From CAVWQV01 sp963757115 (lineage in GTDB: Bacteria > Pseudomonadota > Alphaproteobacteria > Acetobacterales > Acetobacteraceae), in contig CAVWQV010000016.1 in the NCBI GenBank assembly GCA_963757115.1, positions 1-64,000 on the forward strand: a DNA stretch of 64,000 nucleotides. The letters are read 5' to 3'. How positions within the stretch are numbered: position 1 is the stretch's first letter; every line of letters starts with the position of its first letter. A program made the translations under genes and the position numbers. Positions 25,079-33,272 of the stretch are shown here, one piece after another. Below the pieces are notes generated by a model, which did not search any database, was not told the origin of the DNA, and saw only the letters and a program-made list of their open reading frames with translations.

Positions 25079-26197
25079 ATGGAACCACTGGACTCCGCCG
25101 ACCTGCCGCCCGGCATCCGTGCCCGCTTCGTCCCCGACGTCAACGGGCTGACGGTGCACGTGCTGGAAGCAGGTTTCGAAACGCCGCGCCGCCCTTGTCT
25201 GCTGTTGCTGCACGGGTTTCCGGAGATCGCCTACTCGTGGCGCAAGATCATGACGCCGCTGGCCGCGGCTGGCTTTCACGTCGTGGCGCCGGACCAGCGC
25301 GGCTACGGCCGCACCACGGGATGGGACGCCGCCTATGACGGCGATCTCGGCCCCTATCGGTTGCTCAATCTCGCCACGGACGCGTACGCCCTGGTGCGCG
25401 CGCTCGGCCACGACCACGTGGCCGGCATCTTCGGTCACGATTTCGGCGCCCCGGTGGCCGCCGCCTGCGCGCTGATCCGGCCCGACGTGTTCCGTTCGCT
25501 GGCGCTCATGAGCGGCCCGTTCGCCGGCCCGCCGGAGCCGCCTTTCGGTGCGCCGCCGTCCCCGGCCATCCACGCGGCCCTCGCCGCACTCGCTCGCCCG
25601 CGCAAACATTACCAATGGTACTACTCGACGCGTGAAGCCGACGGGGACATGCGCCGATGCCCTCAAGGCGTGCACGATTTTCTACGCGCGTACTTCCACG
25701 TCAAGAGCGCCGACTGGACCGGCAATCGCCCGCATCCGCTGCTTTCCTGGTCTGCCGAGGAGCTGGCGAAGATGCCAACCTACTACATCATGGACCTCGG
25801 CAAGACGATGCCGGAGACGGTCGCGCCGCACATGCCGGCTCCGGAGCAAGTGGCGGGCTGCGCTTGGCTCACCGACCGCGAGCTTGCGGTCTACAGCCGG
25901 GAGTACATCCGCAACGGTTTCCAAGGCGGGCTGCAATGGTATCGGTGCCGCACCGACGGCACGCATCGGAACGAGCTCGCTCTGTTCGCCGGCCGTACGA
26001 TCGACGTGCCGGCGCTGTTCGTCGGAGGACGCAGCGACTGGGGGGTCTACCAGAACCCGGGCGCGCTCGAGCGGATGCAAACCGCGGCCTGCACCAGGAT
26101 GCGCGGCTGCCATCTCGTCGACGGCGCCGGTCACTGGGTGCAGCAGGAGCAGCCGGAGCGGGTCACCGACCTGCTGCTCGGTTTGCTCCACTCCTGA
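25079..26197 (+). CDS. Epoxide hydrolase-like alpha/beta hydrolase
   Basis: Intact 372-residue alpha/beta hydrolase. Oxyanion motif HGFPEIAYSWRK, nucleophile Asp in FGHDFGAPVAAA, catalytic His in DGAGHWVQQEQPERV. Two Tyr-rich lid elements (YQWYYSTREAD, KMPTYYIMD) fit the cap domain of epoxide hydrolases. ATG 25079 has a GAGGA ribosome-binding site. It is the second epoxide-hydrolase-like gene in the window, with only limited similarity to the one at 5.8 kb (HGWPE and GHDWG there). No pathway partners are adjacent. Confidence 0.87.
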   Translation: MEPLDSADLPPGIRARFVPDVNGLTVHVLEAGFETPRRPCLLLLHGFPEIAYSWRKIMTPLAAAGFHVVAPDQRGYGRTTGWDAAYDGDLGPYRLLNLATDAYALVRALGHDHVAGIFGHDFGAPVAAACALIRPDVFRSLALMSGPFAGPPEPPFGAPPSPAIHAALAALARPRKHYQWYYSTREADGDMRRCPQGVHDFLRAYFHVKSADWTGNRPHPLLSWSAEELAKMPTYYIMDLGKTMPETVAPHMPAPEQVAGCAWLTDRELAVYSREYIRNGFQGGLQWYRCRTDGTHRNELALFAGRTIDVPALFVGGRSDWGVYQNPGALERMQTAACTRMRGCHLVDGAGHWVQQEQPERVTDLLLGLLHS

Positions 26198-26201
26198 CCG
26201 C

Positions 26202-26522
26202 TCAGCGCGTCGTCGCGCTGCTTGGGACGGGTCCGGGCGGCCCGTATCCCGCGCTGGGTATTGGCGGGTATCCTGGCGGCAGCGGTTCATAGGGCGTTCC
26301 GGGCGGTGGGGGCTGCCCGTTCATCCAGTGCCACGGCCCGCGATAGTTGGCGTCAAGCTGCCCCTCATTGAGCCGATCGACCTGCGCGTCGCCGGTGTTG
26401 TTGCTGCGTCGGTCGATATGATGATGGTGGTGGCGTGAAGCGTCGGCGGCCTGGCCAGGAACCGGCGCAAGCACGACGGCTGCCGTGGCAACGGCGGTTG
26501 CCGCGGAAAGTCTTCTGGCCAT
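26202..26522 (-). CDS. Small secreted His- and Pro-rich protein of unknown function
   Basis: 106 residues. I do not recognise a family. The N-terminus is a clear signal peptide (MARRLSAAT, then an Ala/Val-rich core ending PGQAADA). The mature part starts with five consecutive His (SRHHHHHIDRR), has a central LNEGQLDANYRGPWHWMNG, and ends in a Pro/Gly/Tyr-rich tail (PPPPGTPYEPLPPGYPP). An AAGGAG ribosome-binding site lies 9 bases before ATG 26522, which fixes the start. The His run may bind metal, but that is inference. Its stop is four bases from the convergent hydrolase stop. Confidence 0.7.
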   Translation of the reverse strand: MARRLSAATAVATAAVVLAPVPGQAADASRHHHHHIDRRSNNTGDAQVDRLNEGQLDANYRGPWHWMNGQPPPPGTPYEPLPPGYPPIPSAGYGPPGPVPSSATTR

Positions 26523-26701
26523 GAGTCGCTCCTTCCTCGGATGCGCAAGCTTTCGGCTCGCCGGAGCGTGCGCCTCGCCAAGTGTATCGTCCATTAAAGC
26601 GGCGCGAGAAGAAGCGATCCCAATCGAAGCCGGCCCGGCTTGCACCCATGCGCCCGCCGCCGCACAAGAAACCCGCGTCGAGGAAGCGTTTCGGAGTGAA
26701 C

Positions 26702-27777
26702 ATGAGCGGCGAGGAAGCCCACGAGCATATCGAGCACTTGGGCCATGCAGAGCACGGCCACGACATCGGGCCGGCGGCCCGGCGCGCGGCCGTCGTGATC
26801 GCCGTGCTGGCCGTGGTGCTCGCCTTGACCGAGTTCGCCGGCAAGAGCGCTCAGGTCGCCTATCTCGCCGACCACATCGCGGCTACGAGGCATGCTTCGT
26901 GGCTCAGCCGGACCTTGAGCCAGAGAGTCTGGTCTTCAACGACGAGATCGTCACCTCGACCACGATGACGCGCATGCGTGGCCGGACGAAACGCGGGCAA
27001 CGCTGCCGGCGCCCGTGCTGCGCGGACATTGGCAGACCACGACGAACAGCGGTGCGCTACGGCTGAGGGGCATGACCGCGCCGAGGGTACTCGACGGGCC
27101 GATGAACGGCGACGCATTCCTGGACTACGTCGAGCAACTGCTGGTACCGACGTTGCGGCCGGACGACATCGTCATCATGGACAATCTCTCTGCACACAAG
27201 AGTGCCGGCGTCCGCGCCATGAGCGAAGACGCGGGTGCGAGCCTGCGCTACCTGCCGCAGTATCCGCCGGACTTGAACCCGATCGAGAACGCGTTCGCAA
27301 AGCTCAAGGCGCATCTCATGACAGCGGCGGCCCGAGCGCGCGGCGATCTGTGGATCGCCGTCGCCGTGGCTGCCGAGTTCAGCGAGCGACACATGGACCC
27401 AGTACCAGGCCAAGGTAGTTCGCCGCACGATCTACGACGAGGCCGCGAACCTGCTCGGCAGCTTTCCTAACGCGAGCGAGGCCGCGATCGCGCAGCGCGC
27501 AGCGGCGTCCCGCCAGGCCGCGGACCGCATGCGCTCCGAGCCCGGAGCGGACGGCATGGAGCAGCTCGCGGAGAAGGCGCACGGGTTGGAGCACGCGCGG
27601 GATCACGCTCTGCATCGCACGCACGGGCTGGAGACCGCGAGCGGCGGGCTGCAAATTGCGATCGTGCTCGCCTCGATATCGGTCGTCACCAGCATCCGCG
27701 CGCTGATGACGGGCGGCATCGTTCTTGGGCTGGCCTCCGCGCTCTACGCCCTGCTCGCGAGCCAGTCTCTGGTCTAA
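26702..27777 (+). pseudogene. DUF4337 family membrane protein, split by an IS630-family remnant
   Basis: The N-terminal part (MSGEEAHEHIEHLGHAEHGH, then a membrane segment VVIAVLAVVLALTEFAG) runs to about 26885. After about 500 bases of transposase-derived sequence the expected continuation resumes: DTWTQYQAKVVRRTIYDEA, a charged region with EKAHGLEHARDHALHRTHG, and two C-terminal membrane segments ending YALLASQSLV. Joined together the two parts give a typical DUF4337 protein of about 190-200 residues, with the join inside the conserved (S/D)TW..YQAK helix. The gene as it stands cannot make the full protein. The family's function is unknown. Confidence 0.75.
26886..27385 (+). mobile_element. 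IS630-family remnant (transposase C-terminal half only)
   Basis: About 500 bases encoding the catalytic half of an IS630 DDE transposase. VFNDEI carries the first Asp, GHWQTTTNSGALRL follows, then VIMDNLSAHK with the second Asp, and PPDLNPIENAFAKLKAHL with the Glu. The last two are separated by 34 residues, as in DD34E IS630 elements. The N-terminal helix-turn-helix half and left end are missing, and there is a frame break near 27000-27015, so this is a dead fragment. The left junction follows TA (26884-26885), the target expected for IS630. The right junction reads GA instead of TA. I did not find matched terminal inverted repeats. Confidence 0.75.
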
Positions 27778-27808
27778 CCCTATCGGTCCGCTCAAGGCGC
27801 TCGCTTGG

Positions 27809-28608
27809 TCAACTCGTTTGCCAGAGGCGGACGAAATCGGCCAGTTCTTTCGCGCTGACATCTGAGACGGCCCAGAACGCCATCCCGCCTTGGGTCCAGC
27901 GCTGGAAGTTGTAGCCGTTACGGCTGCCCTCGGCAGGCTCGATGCCGTCAACCTTCGGCAGAACGAACACGTCGATGAGGTGCTGGCGGCGCTGATACAC
28001 AAGAGCCGCGACCGGGCGGCCGGCGAGATAGTCGAGCCGCCCCCCGGAAAGCGGAAAGCCCTCAGCCTTGAAATCCTTCACCGGGGGCGCGTAGTCGAGC
28101 CGGCCGTCGAACCACGGCTTGACCGTGTGCTGGTCCGTGGAGGCGACATCCATCAAGTGGCCGGGCTGCAACGCGCGGATGTGGCCGGCGACCACGTCGT
28201 CCGGCAGCCCGCCCCCGGCGCGTGGCGGCAAGAGCGCGAGCGCGAGGCAAGCGGCCAGCGCGAAGCCCGCGCCGAAAGGTACGCTTCCCCGCAGGCTCGG
28301 GCGGGGCAGCCGCGTCCACCATCGAGCGCCCGGAGAAGCCGGGCGGTGCATCAGGTGCGACGCCGGGCGGGCGCCGCAAGGGCGGCCACGCGGGCCCGCA
28401 CGGCCGTCCGCAACGCCTCGGAGGCGTGGTGATAGGGCACCTCCCGGCGGAAGCGTCCAGAAAGTGCCGCGAGCTGCGCTTGCATCGCGGCGCAAGCGGG
28501 GCACCGCTCGACATGCGCGCCGACCCGCGCCGCTTCTGCGGGTGCCAGCTCGCCGTCCACGTCAGCCTGGATCAGCAGACGCATCTCGGTGCAAGTGTCG
28601 CCCGTCAT
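27809..28608 (-). CDS. Anti-sigma factor, zinc-finger ZAS type with membrane anchor (frameshifted)
   Basis: Membrane-bound regulator expected to sequester the ECF sigma factor encoded immediately upstream. The N-terminal domain has the ZAS zinc motif HVERCPACAAM, a HX3CX2C pattern at about residue 31. The frame then stops near 28351 and the sequence continues in another frame with a membrane segment (FGAGFALAACLALALLPP). A periplasmic domain follows (FDGRLDYAPPVKDF, LAGRPVAALVYQRRQHLIDVF) and ends FVRLWQTS. Full length is about 265 residues. The start ATG 28608 overlaps the sigma stop (ATGA). A single indel near 28350 is more likely than two separate genes. Confidence 0.82.
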
Positions 28609-29156
28609 GGCGTCGTTCCTTCGATCCGGCCGCGCATCAAGACCTGTCGCGCGCGCCACAGCCGCGACATGACGGTGCCGATCGGCACCTCAGTGATGTG
28701 GGCGACTTCTTTGTAGGAAAGCTCCTCGATCTCGCGCAGCACGAGGCATTCTCGCAGCTCGGGGGGAAGTGCCGCCAGCGCTTCGTCGAGACGGGCAAAG
28801 CTTTCGCGGCGGGAAAGCGACGCCTCCGGGTCGTCGCCCGGGTCCGCGACTTGGTGGGCAGGGGCGTCCCCGTCGGCATCCCCCGTTTCGTCCAAGCTCG
28901 TCGTGCCGTTCCGCTTTCGTGCGGTCATCGCGCTGTAGGCCGTGTTGCGCACGATGCGAAACAGCCAGGCGCGGTTGTCGCCGCCGCGATACGTGCTGAA
29001 GTAGCTTAATGCGCGCACCACCGCGTCCTGCACGATGTCCTCAGCCAGGGCGGCATCCTTCACCAGCCACCGCGCTAGATTGTGGGCAGCATCGAGGTGC
29101 GGCAGCACGACCTGCTCGAACTCCGCCGCAGTTGGCAGAACCGCACTCCGCTCCAT
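28605..29156 (-). CDS. ECF-family RNA polymerase sigma factor
   Basis: 183-residue sigma-70 of the extracytoplasmic-function class. Region 2 is HLDAAHNLARWLVKDAALAE and DAVVRALSYFSTYRGGDNRA; region 4 is LPPELRECLVLREIEELSY followed by the recognition helix region IGTVMSRLWRARQVL. A Ser/Asp-rich linker separates them. I chose ATG 29156 (MERSAVLPTAAEFEQVVLPH) because upstream codons are not family-like. It is translationally coupled to the anti-sigma gene and sits downstream of the cupredoxin and phosphoesterase genes on the same strand. Confidence 0.92.
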   Translation of the reverse strand: MERSAVLPTAAEFEQVVLPHLDAAHNLARWLVKDAALAEDIVQDAVVRALSYFSTYRGGDNRAWLFRIVRNTAYSAMTARKRNGTTSLDETGDADGDAPAHQVADPGDDPEASLSRRESFARLDEALAALPPELRECLVLREIEELSYKEVAHITEVPIGTVMSRLWRARQVLMRGRIEGTTP

Positions 29157-29166
29157 GTCGTTCAAG

Positions 29167-29192
29167 GGACGCCACCTCACAGCGTCGTTTCC
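29167..29192 (-). promoter_or_regulatory. Candidate ECF-type promoter upstream of the sigma gene
   Basis: On the minus strand the sequence reads GGAAAC, 15 bases, then CGTC, resembling an ECF -35/-10 pair and consistent with autoregulation. The -10-like element lies only about 10 bases before the ATG, so the transcript would be almost leaderless. This is a weak call. Confidence 0.25.
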
Positions 29193-29292
29193 TATCCGGA
29201 TGCCTTGGCCGGTCCCGGCCTGCGAGACCAGGGCCGTGCCGGCGCTTCTCGTAACATCCCGAAGGCCTTGCCACGGATGATACGGCAAGCGT

Positions 29293-29616
29293 TCATCGCA
29301 CGACAACCGTGCCCTGCATATGCGGATGCAGGGAGCAAAAGTAACGATAGGTGCCCGGCTTGTCGAACTTGCGCGTGTAGCTTTCACCGGTATCGAGCGG
29401 CGACGACTTGAGCGTGCGTGGATTGTCGGCGTCGGTCACCGTGTGGGGAATGTCGTCGTTGTTCGTCCATGTGACGCTCGAGCCGACGCCCACCTCGATC
29501 TCCGCGGGACTGAAAGTGAAGTTATCAATAGAAACCTTTCCGGTTGCTGCAAAGGCGTGCGATGCGGCGAGCAGAAATAGTGCGCCAAACAGGGGCGCGA
29601 ATTGGATTCGGGTCAT
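29293..29616 (-). CDS. Periplasmic cupredoxin (plastocyanin/amicyanin-like)
   Basis: 107-residue secreted blue-copper protein. Signal peptide MTRIQFAPLFGALFLLAASH ending in AFAA, then IDNFTFSPAEIEVGVGSSVT. The copper ligands are His in DIPHTVTD, then Cys, His and Met in YFCSLHPHMQG. Probable role: electron transfer or redox sensing in the periplasm. It lies between the metallophosphoesterase (20 bases upstream) and the sigma factor, so it is likely part of the same regulon. Confidence 0.9.
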   Translation of the reverse strand: MTRIQFAPLFGALFLLAASHAFAATGKVSIDNFTFSPAEIEVGVGSSVTWTNNDDIPHTVTDADNPRTLKSSPLDTGESYTRKFDKPGTYRYFCSLHPHMQGTVVVR

Positions 29617-29636
29617 GGAAAGTCTCCCTTCAATAA

Positions 29637-30602
29637 TCAAGCGCCGAGCGTCGTATCGACGACGGCGAGCGGAGTTTGCGTCTCGATACGGCTGACTTTG
29701 GTGACACCAAGCGTGGAGAGCAGGCGACCGGGCGGCAGCTCCTTCATGGGACCGGGCGACGCAGCGGTGCCCGGCGCCGGCTGCGGAAACGCGGTGGAGC
29801 GGGCCGTATGGAAGGCGCAGTTCCCCTCCACCTTCTGCATCACCTGGTGGATGTGCCCGTTGAGCACCGTCACCGAACCGAAGCGGCGCAGCAGCGACAA
29901 GGCCTGCGCGCCGTCGTCCGTGCCCCATCCCCATTCGGCGCTGACTGTCCAGAGAGGCACGTGGGCGAACACCACGATCGGCGTGCTGGCGGCACGTGAA
30001 GCGACGTCCTTGGACAGCCATTCGAGCTGCTCGGCGCCGAGATTGCCGAGGCCGCCGGCCTTCAGGTTCTGCACGTTGTTGAGGCCGATGAAGTGTACGC
30101 CCTTCTGGTCGAACCAGTACCAGCCTTGCGGCGCACCCGGCGTGAAGCGCTCGAAAAACGGTTTGCCGTCATCCACCAAAACATCGTGCTCGCCCGGCAC
30201 GTAGTGCGTGTCGAGCCGCGCCTCGCCGATGATCTGCTGGGCCGTATCGAACTGCGCGCTCTTGGATAGTTGGCTGACATCGCCGGTGTGAATCATGAAA
30301 CCGGCTTGCTGTGCGCGAACCATCCCAATCGCCTGACGCAGCGTGCCGGGCGTATCCGTATTCGGGGCATTGCTGAAGCCGATATGGCTGTCGCTGATCT
30401 GCATGAAGCTGAAGCCGCCTGCGTGCGCCGCATCGGCTGCGGCGCTTCCGATCAGCCGGGAGCGAGGAACGCCGCCGCTGACCGTCCAGAGCACACCCGC
30501 GCCGGCCCATGCCATGCACTTGAGAAGGCCGCGGCGGTGCGGATCATTCGGGCGCTCGCGGGCGTCATCTGCGGGATCGGAAAGGTCGGTTTCGTTCGTC
30601 AT
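29637..30602 (-). CDS. Tat-exported calcineurin-like metallophosphoesterase
   Basis: 321 residues. The N-terminus carries a twin-arginine signal (HRRGLLKCMAWAGAGVL). Metal-binding motifs in order: ISDSHIGF (DxH), IHTGDVSQ (GD), VPGEHDV (the GNHD motif with Glu for Asn), VVFAHVPLW, and LNGHIHQ (GHxH). Probably a periplasmic phosphodiesterase or phosphatase; the substrate is unknown. AAGGGAG seven bases before ATG 30602 supports the start. It is the first gene of the cluster cupredoxin-sigma-anti-sigma on the minus strand. Confidence 0.88.
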   Translation of the reverse strand: MTNETDLSDPADDARERPNDPHRRGLLKCMAWAGAGVLWTVSGGVPRSRLIGSAAADAAHAGGFSFMQISDSHIGFSNAPNTDTPGTLRQAIGMVRAQQAGFMIHTGDVSQLSKSAQFDTAQQIIGEARLDTHYVPGEHDVLVDDGKPFFERFTPGAPQGWYWFDQKGVHFIGLNNVQNLKAGGLGNLGAEQLEWLSKDVASRAASTPIVVFAHVPLWTVSAEWGWGTDDGAQALSLLRRFGSVTVLNGHIHQVMQKVEGNCAFHTARSTAFPQPAPGTAASPGPMKELPPGRLLSTLGVTKVSRIETQTPLAVVDTTLGA

Positions 30603-30633
30603 CTCGTGCTCCCTTAGGGCTGCTTCGATGTGC

Positions 30634-30663
30634 AGACCGGGGAGAGAGCCGTTTTATTCACAC
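30634..30663 (-). promoter_or_regulatory. Candidate ECF-type promoter before the metallophosphoesterase
   Basis: In the 118-base gap between the amine oxidase stop and the metallophosphoesterase start, the minus strand reads GTGAATAAAAC, then after a spacer of about 15 bases GGTCT. GAATAAA resembles the -35 element of some ECF regulons, and the distance to the ATG (about 30 bases) is reasonable. Nothing else is evident in the gap. The call rests on pattern alone. Confidence 0.3.
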
Positions 30664-30720
30664 TGATGGCGACGCGACACGCATTTCGCGGCGCAAGGAA
30701 ACCAGACCGGTGGCGACGGG

Positions 30721-32289
30721 CTAGTGGGCGTCGCGGCCGATGCGCTCGGCCATTCGCGCCAAGGCGACGTGGGCGGACCGCACCGCACCCTCCTGCCAAC
30801 CGTTGACGTACGAAAGGTGCTCGCCGGCGAACAGGAACGGCCCGTCGCCATCGATCAGGCGGCGGTAGCCCGAGCCGCGAGCTTCGGGGGTCCATTCCGC
30901 CCATGCGCCGCCCGTGTATGGGATCTTGGGCCACGCCACGCTCACACCCTTGCGCAACAGGGGACGGCAGCCGGGGTGCAGCGCCTCGTCATCGGCCAGG
31001 GTGTCGGCCAGCCGCTGATCGGGCGATTTCGCCGCGAACGCGTGGCCGAAATCCTCCGACCAGATATAGGCGCCGACCAGGATGCCCTTGCGCGCGCCGA
31101 TGCCGGCACTCGGATACCAGAGCTGCGTTGCAGGCCGGCTGGTCCAGGAAATGCCGCCGTAGATGCCCTGGTCGATCTCCCAGAACCGGGTCGCGGCCTC
31201 GAACGCAACCTTCCCCGCCGGCACGTACTCTACGGCGGCCATTGCCGCCCGCGTGTCGGGCGCGAAGTCGGCATCGATCCCGCGCAGCACGGCAAACGGG
31301 ATGGTGCAGATCACCACCGGCGCCTCGGTCGCTGCCGCAACGCCGGTCCGCGTGTCCCTCCATTCGACACGGGCGCCTGCGTCCGTACGCCGCAGCGCCG
31401 TAACTTCCGCTCCGTATGTGATGGCCGGTCCAAGCTTGCGGCCAAAAGTTTGGCCGATCACTCCCATGCCGCCGACCGGCTGCATCATGGTCGCGGCCTG
31501 GTTGGCGAATTCGCCCCACTGCATCGGCCCCTGCCAGAAATCCGACAGCAGGAGCTGGCGCAGGTCGAGCGGTTGGCCGGCTACCCCTTCCTCCTCGAGG
31601 CCGGTCGCCGCGGCGATCCCGGCGCGGGTCGAACCGCGATACGTGAGGTCCTTGTCGAGGGCACCCCACGCACGGAGGAACGCGCGCAGCCGTTCCCGGT
31701 CTTCCGTCGTCACGGGCTCGGTGAGCCGGGCTTGGTCCACCGCCTTGGCGGCTAGTTCCGCGATGTAGCCGCGACCGTCGTTCACCACCGCACGATTGCG
31801 CTGCGGCAGACCGCCGAACGCGGCGTCGTCCTGCATCAGCGCGCCGCGATTGTCGTTGCTGATCACCTCAAGCTTGACGCCGAGCTCGCGGCAGTAGGCG
31901 AGAATGCCCTCGTGGTGCCAAGGGATGCGCGCCGGGCCGGGATTGAAATAAAGATGCTCGCCCGTATCCCAGCGCACGTGCTGCACGCTATCGGTTTCCA
32001 GGATCTCGTCGCCGGCGCGGAGCGACCAGTTGCGCCCGCCGGCCCGCGTGCGCGCCTCCAGCACGCTCACTTCATAGCCCGCGCGACCGAGCTCCCAGGC
32101 CGACACGAGCCCCGCGATGCCGGCGCCGAGCACGACGACACGCCCGCCGTTCCCCGGCGGCAGCGCGGGCGGCCCCGCATAGGCTGCCGGCACGGGTAGC
32201 ACTCCCATCGCGGCCATCGTCCGGTACGCCGCCGCGACACCCCCCGCGCGGCCGACCGCCTGGATCAGCGTTCGGCGGCTCAGGCTCAT
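30721..32289 (-). CDS. Tat-exported flavin-containing amine oxidase
   Basis: 522-residue FAD-dependent amine oxidase (monoamine oxidase superfamily). A twin-arginine-like N-terminus (LSRRTLIQAVGRAGG, then a hydrophobic stretch and PAAYA) suggests periplasmic export. The dinucleotide-binding motif is VVVLGAGIAGLVSAWELGRA with the ARTRAGGR arginine motif. The C-terminal FAD motif is FLFAGEHLSYVNGWQEGAVR. The substrate amine is unknown. Its start overlaps the recR stop by four bases, so the two may be co-transcribed from the dnaX side. Confidence 0.9.
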   Translation of the reverse strand: MSLSRRTLIQAVGRAGGVAAAYRTMAAMGVLPVPAAYAGPPALPPGNGGRVVVLGAGIAGLVSAWELGRAGYEVSVLEARTRAGGRNWSLRAGDEILETDSVQHVRWDTGEHLYFNPGPARIPWHHEGILAYCRELGVKLEVISNDNRGALMQDDAAFGGLPQRNRAVVNDGRGYIAELAAKAVDQARLTEPVTTEDRERLRAFLRAWGALDKDLTYRGSTRAGIAAATGLEEEGVAGQPLDLRQLLLSDFWQGPMQWGEFANQAATMMQPVGGMGVIGQTFGRKLGPAITYGAEVTALRRTDAGARVEWRDTRTGVAAATEAPVVICTIPFAVLRGIDADFAPDTRAAMAAVEYVPAGKVAFEAATRFWEIDQGIYGGISWTSRPATQLWYPSAGIGARKGILVGAYIWSEDFGHAFAAKSPDQRLADTLADDEALHPGCRPLLRKGVSVAWPKIPYTGGAWAEWTPEARGSGYRRLIDGDGPFLFAGEHLSYVNGWQEGAVRSAHVALARMAERIGRDAH

Positions 32290-32878
32290 GCCGGCCGGCG
32301 CGCGCGGAGTGCGGCGGCCAGGGTGCCGTCATCCAGCACGTCGAGCGCGCCGCCGATCGGCACGCCCTGGCCCACGCGTGTCACCGCGACACCGAAGGGC
32401 CGCAGCCGGTCGTGCAGCCAATGCGCGGTCGTGGCCCCGTCCACGGTGGCTCCCAGCGCGAGGATAACCTCCCGCACGTCGCCGGACCGCAGCCGGGCGA
32501 GCAGCGGGAGCAGGTTGAGGTCATCTGGTCCGGTCCCGGCTAGCGCCGAAAGCGTGCCGCCGAGCACGTGATACAGCCCCCGGTGGACGCCGGCGCGTTC
32601 GAGCGCCCAAAGGTCGCCCACGCCTTCCACCACGCAAACGAGGCTCCGATCGCGTCCGGGATCGGCGCAGATCGAGCAGGGGTCGCGGCTGTCCAGATTG
32701 CCGCACTCGCGACAAGGCCGCACCGCGCGCGCGGCGTCCGTGAGCGCCGTCGCCAAGGTCGCCATTACCCATCGGGCTGCTGGAGCATCCGCAGCGCCGC
32801 CCGGCGTGCGCTGCGCGGGCCGAATCCCGGGAGTTTGGCGAGCAATGCGATCAGCCGTTCAATTTCGGGGCCGCCCAT
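32286..32878 (-). CDS. recR: Recombination mediator RecR (frameshifted)
   Basis: RecFOR-pathway DNA clamp. The N-terminal helix-hairpin-helix (EIERLIALLAKLPGFGPRSA, RRAALRMLQQPDG) starts at ATG 32878 and is cut by a stop near 32767. The zinc finger (CRECGNLDSRDPCSIC), Toprim domain (LVCVVEGVGDLWALERAG) and the C-terminal GGALDVLDDGTLAAAL continue in the next frame from ATG 32765. One missing base near 32763-32768 would join them into a normal protein of about 198 residues. It sits downstream of ybaB and dnaX, the standard order. Confidence 0.93.
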
Positions 32879-32948
32879 GGTCAGTCGACGGTCGTCGGTC
32901 GTCGGCCGTTAGACCCACGAACACCGAAAACTGCCTGAGGATCAGCGA

Positions 32949-33272
32949 CTAGAATGGCAGCTTCAGTCCCGCCGGCAGGTCCATGCCCCCGGTGACGCTC
33001 TTCATCTCCTCGGCGGCGACCGTTTCGATCTTGCCCTTGGCGTCGGCGTGGGCCGCAACGATCAGATCTTCCAGCATCTCGGTCTCCGCCGGGTCGACGA
33101 GCTTGGGGTCGATTTTGAGCCCCTTGAGCTCGCCCTTGCCATTGAGCGTGACGGTCACCATGCCGGCCCCGGCAATGCCCTCGAGCTCGAGCGTCTCGAG
33201 CTTCGCCTGCATCTCCTGCATCTTGGCCTGCATCTGCGAGGCCTGCTTCATCAGGCCGGCGAGGTTCTTCAT
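32949..33272 (-). CDS. ybaB: YbaB/EbfC family nucleoid-associated protein
   Basis: 107-residue DNA-binding protein that forms a tweezer-like dimer. MKNLAGLMKQASQMQAKMQE begins a helical N-terminus. The conserved VTVTLNGKGELKGLKIDP and LEDLIVAAHADAK follow. The start ATG overlaps the expected dnaX stop. The order dnaX-ybaB-recR is conserved across bacteria. Confidence 0.95.
   Translation of the reverse strand: MKNLAGLMKQASQMQAKMQEMQAKLETLELEGIAGAGMVTVTLNGKGELKGLKIDPKLVDPAETEMLEDLIVAAHADAKGKIETVAAEEMKSVTGGMDLPAGLKLPF

Noticed and set aside
26582..27470. A single fused gene of DUF4337 and transposase
   Set aside because: The parts are in different frames and belong to unrelated families; insertion of an IS remnant explains the arrangement better.
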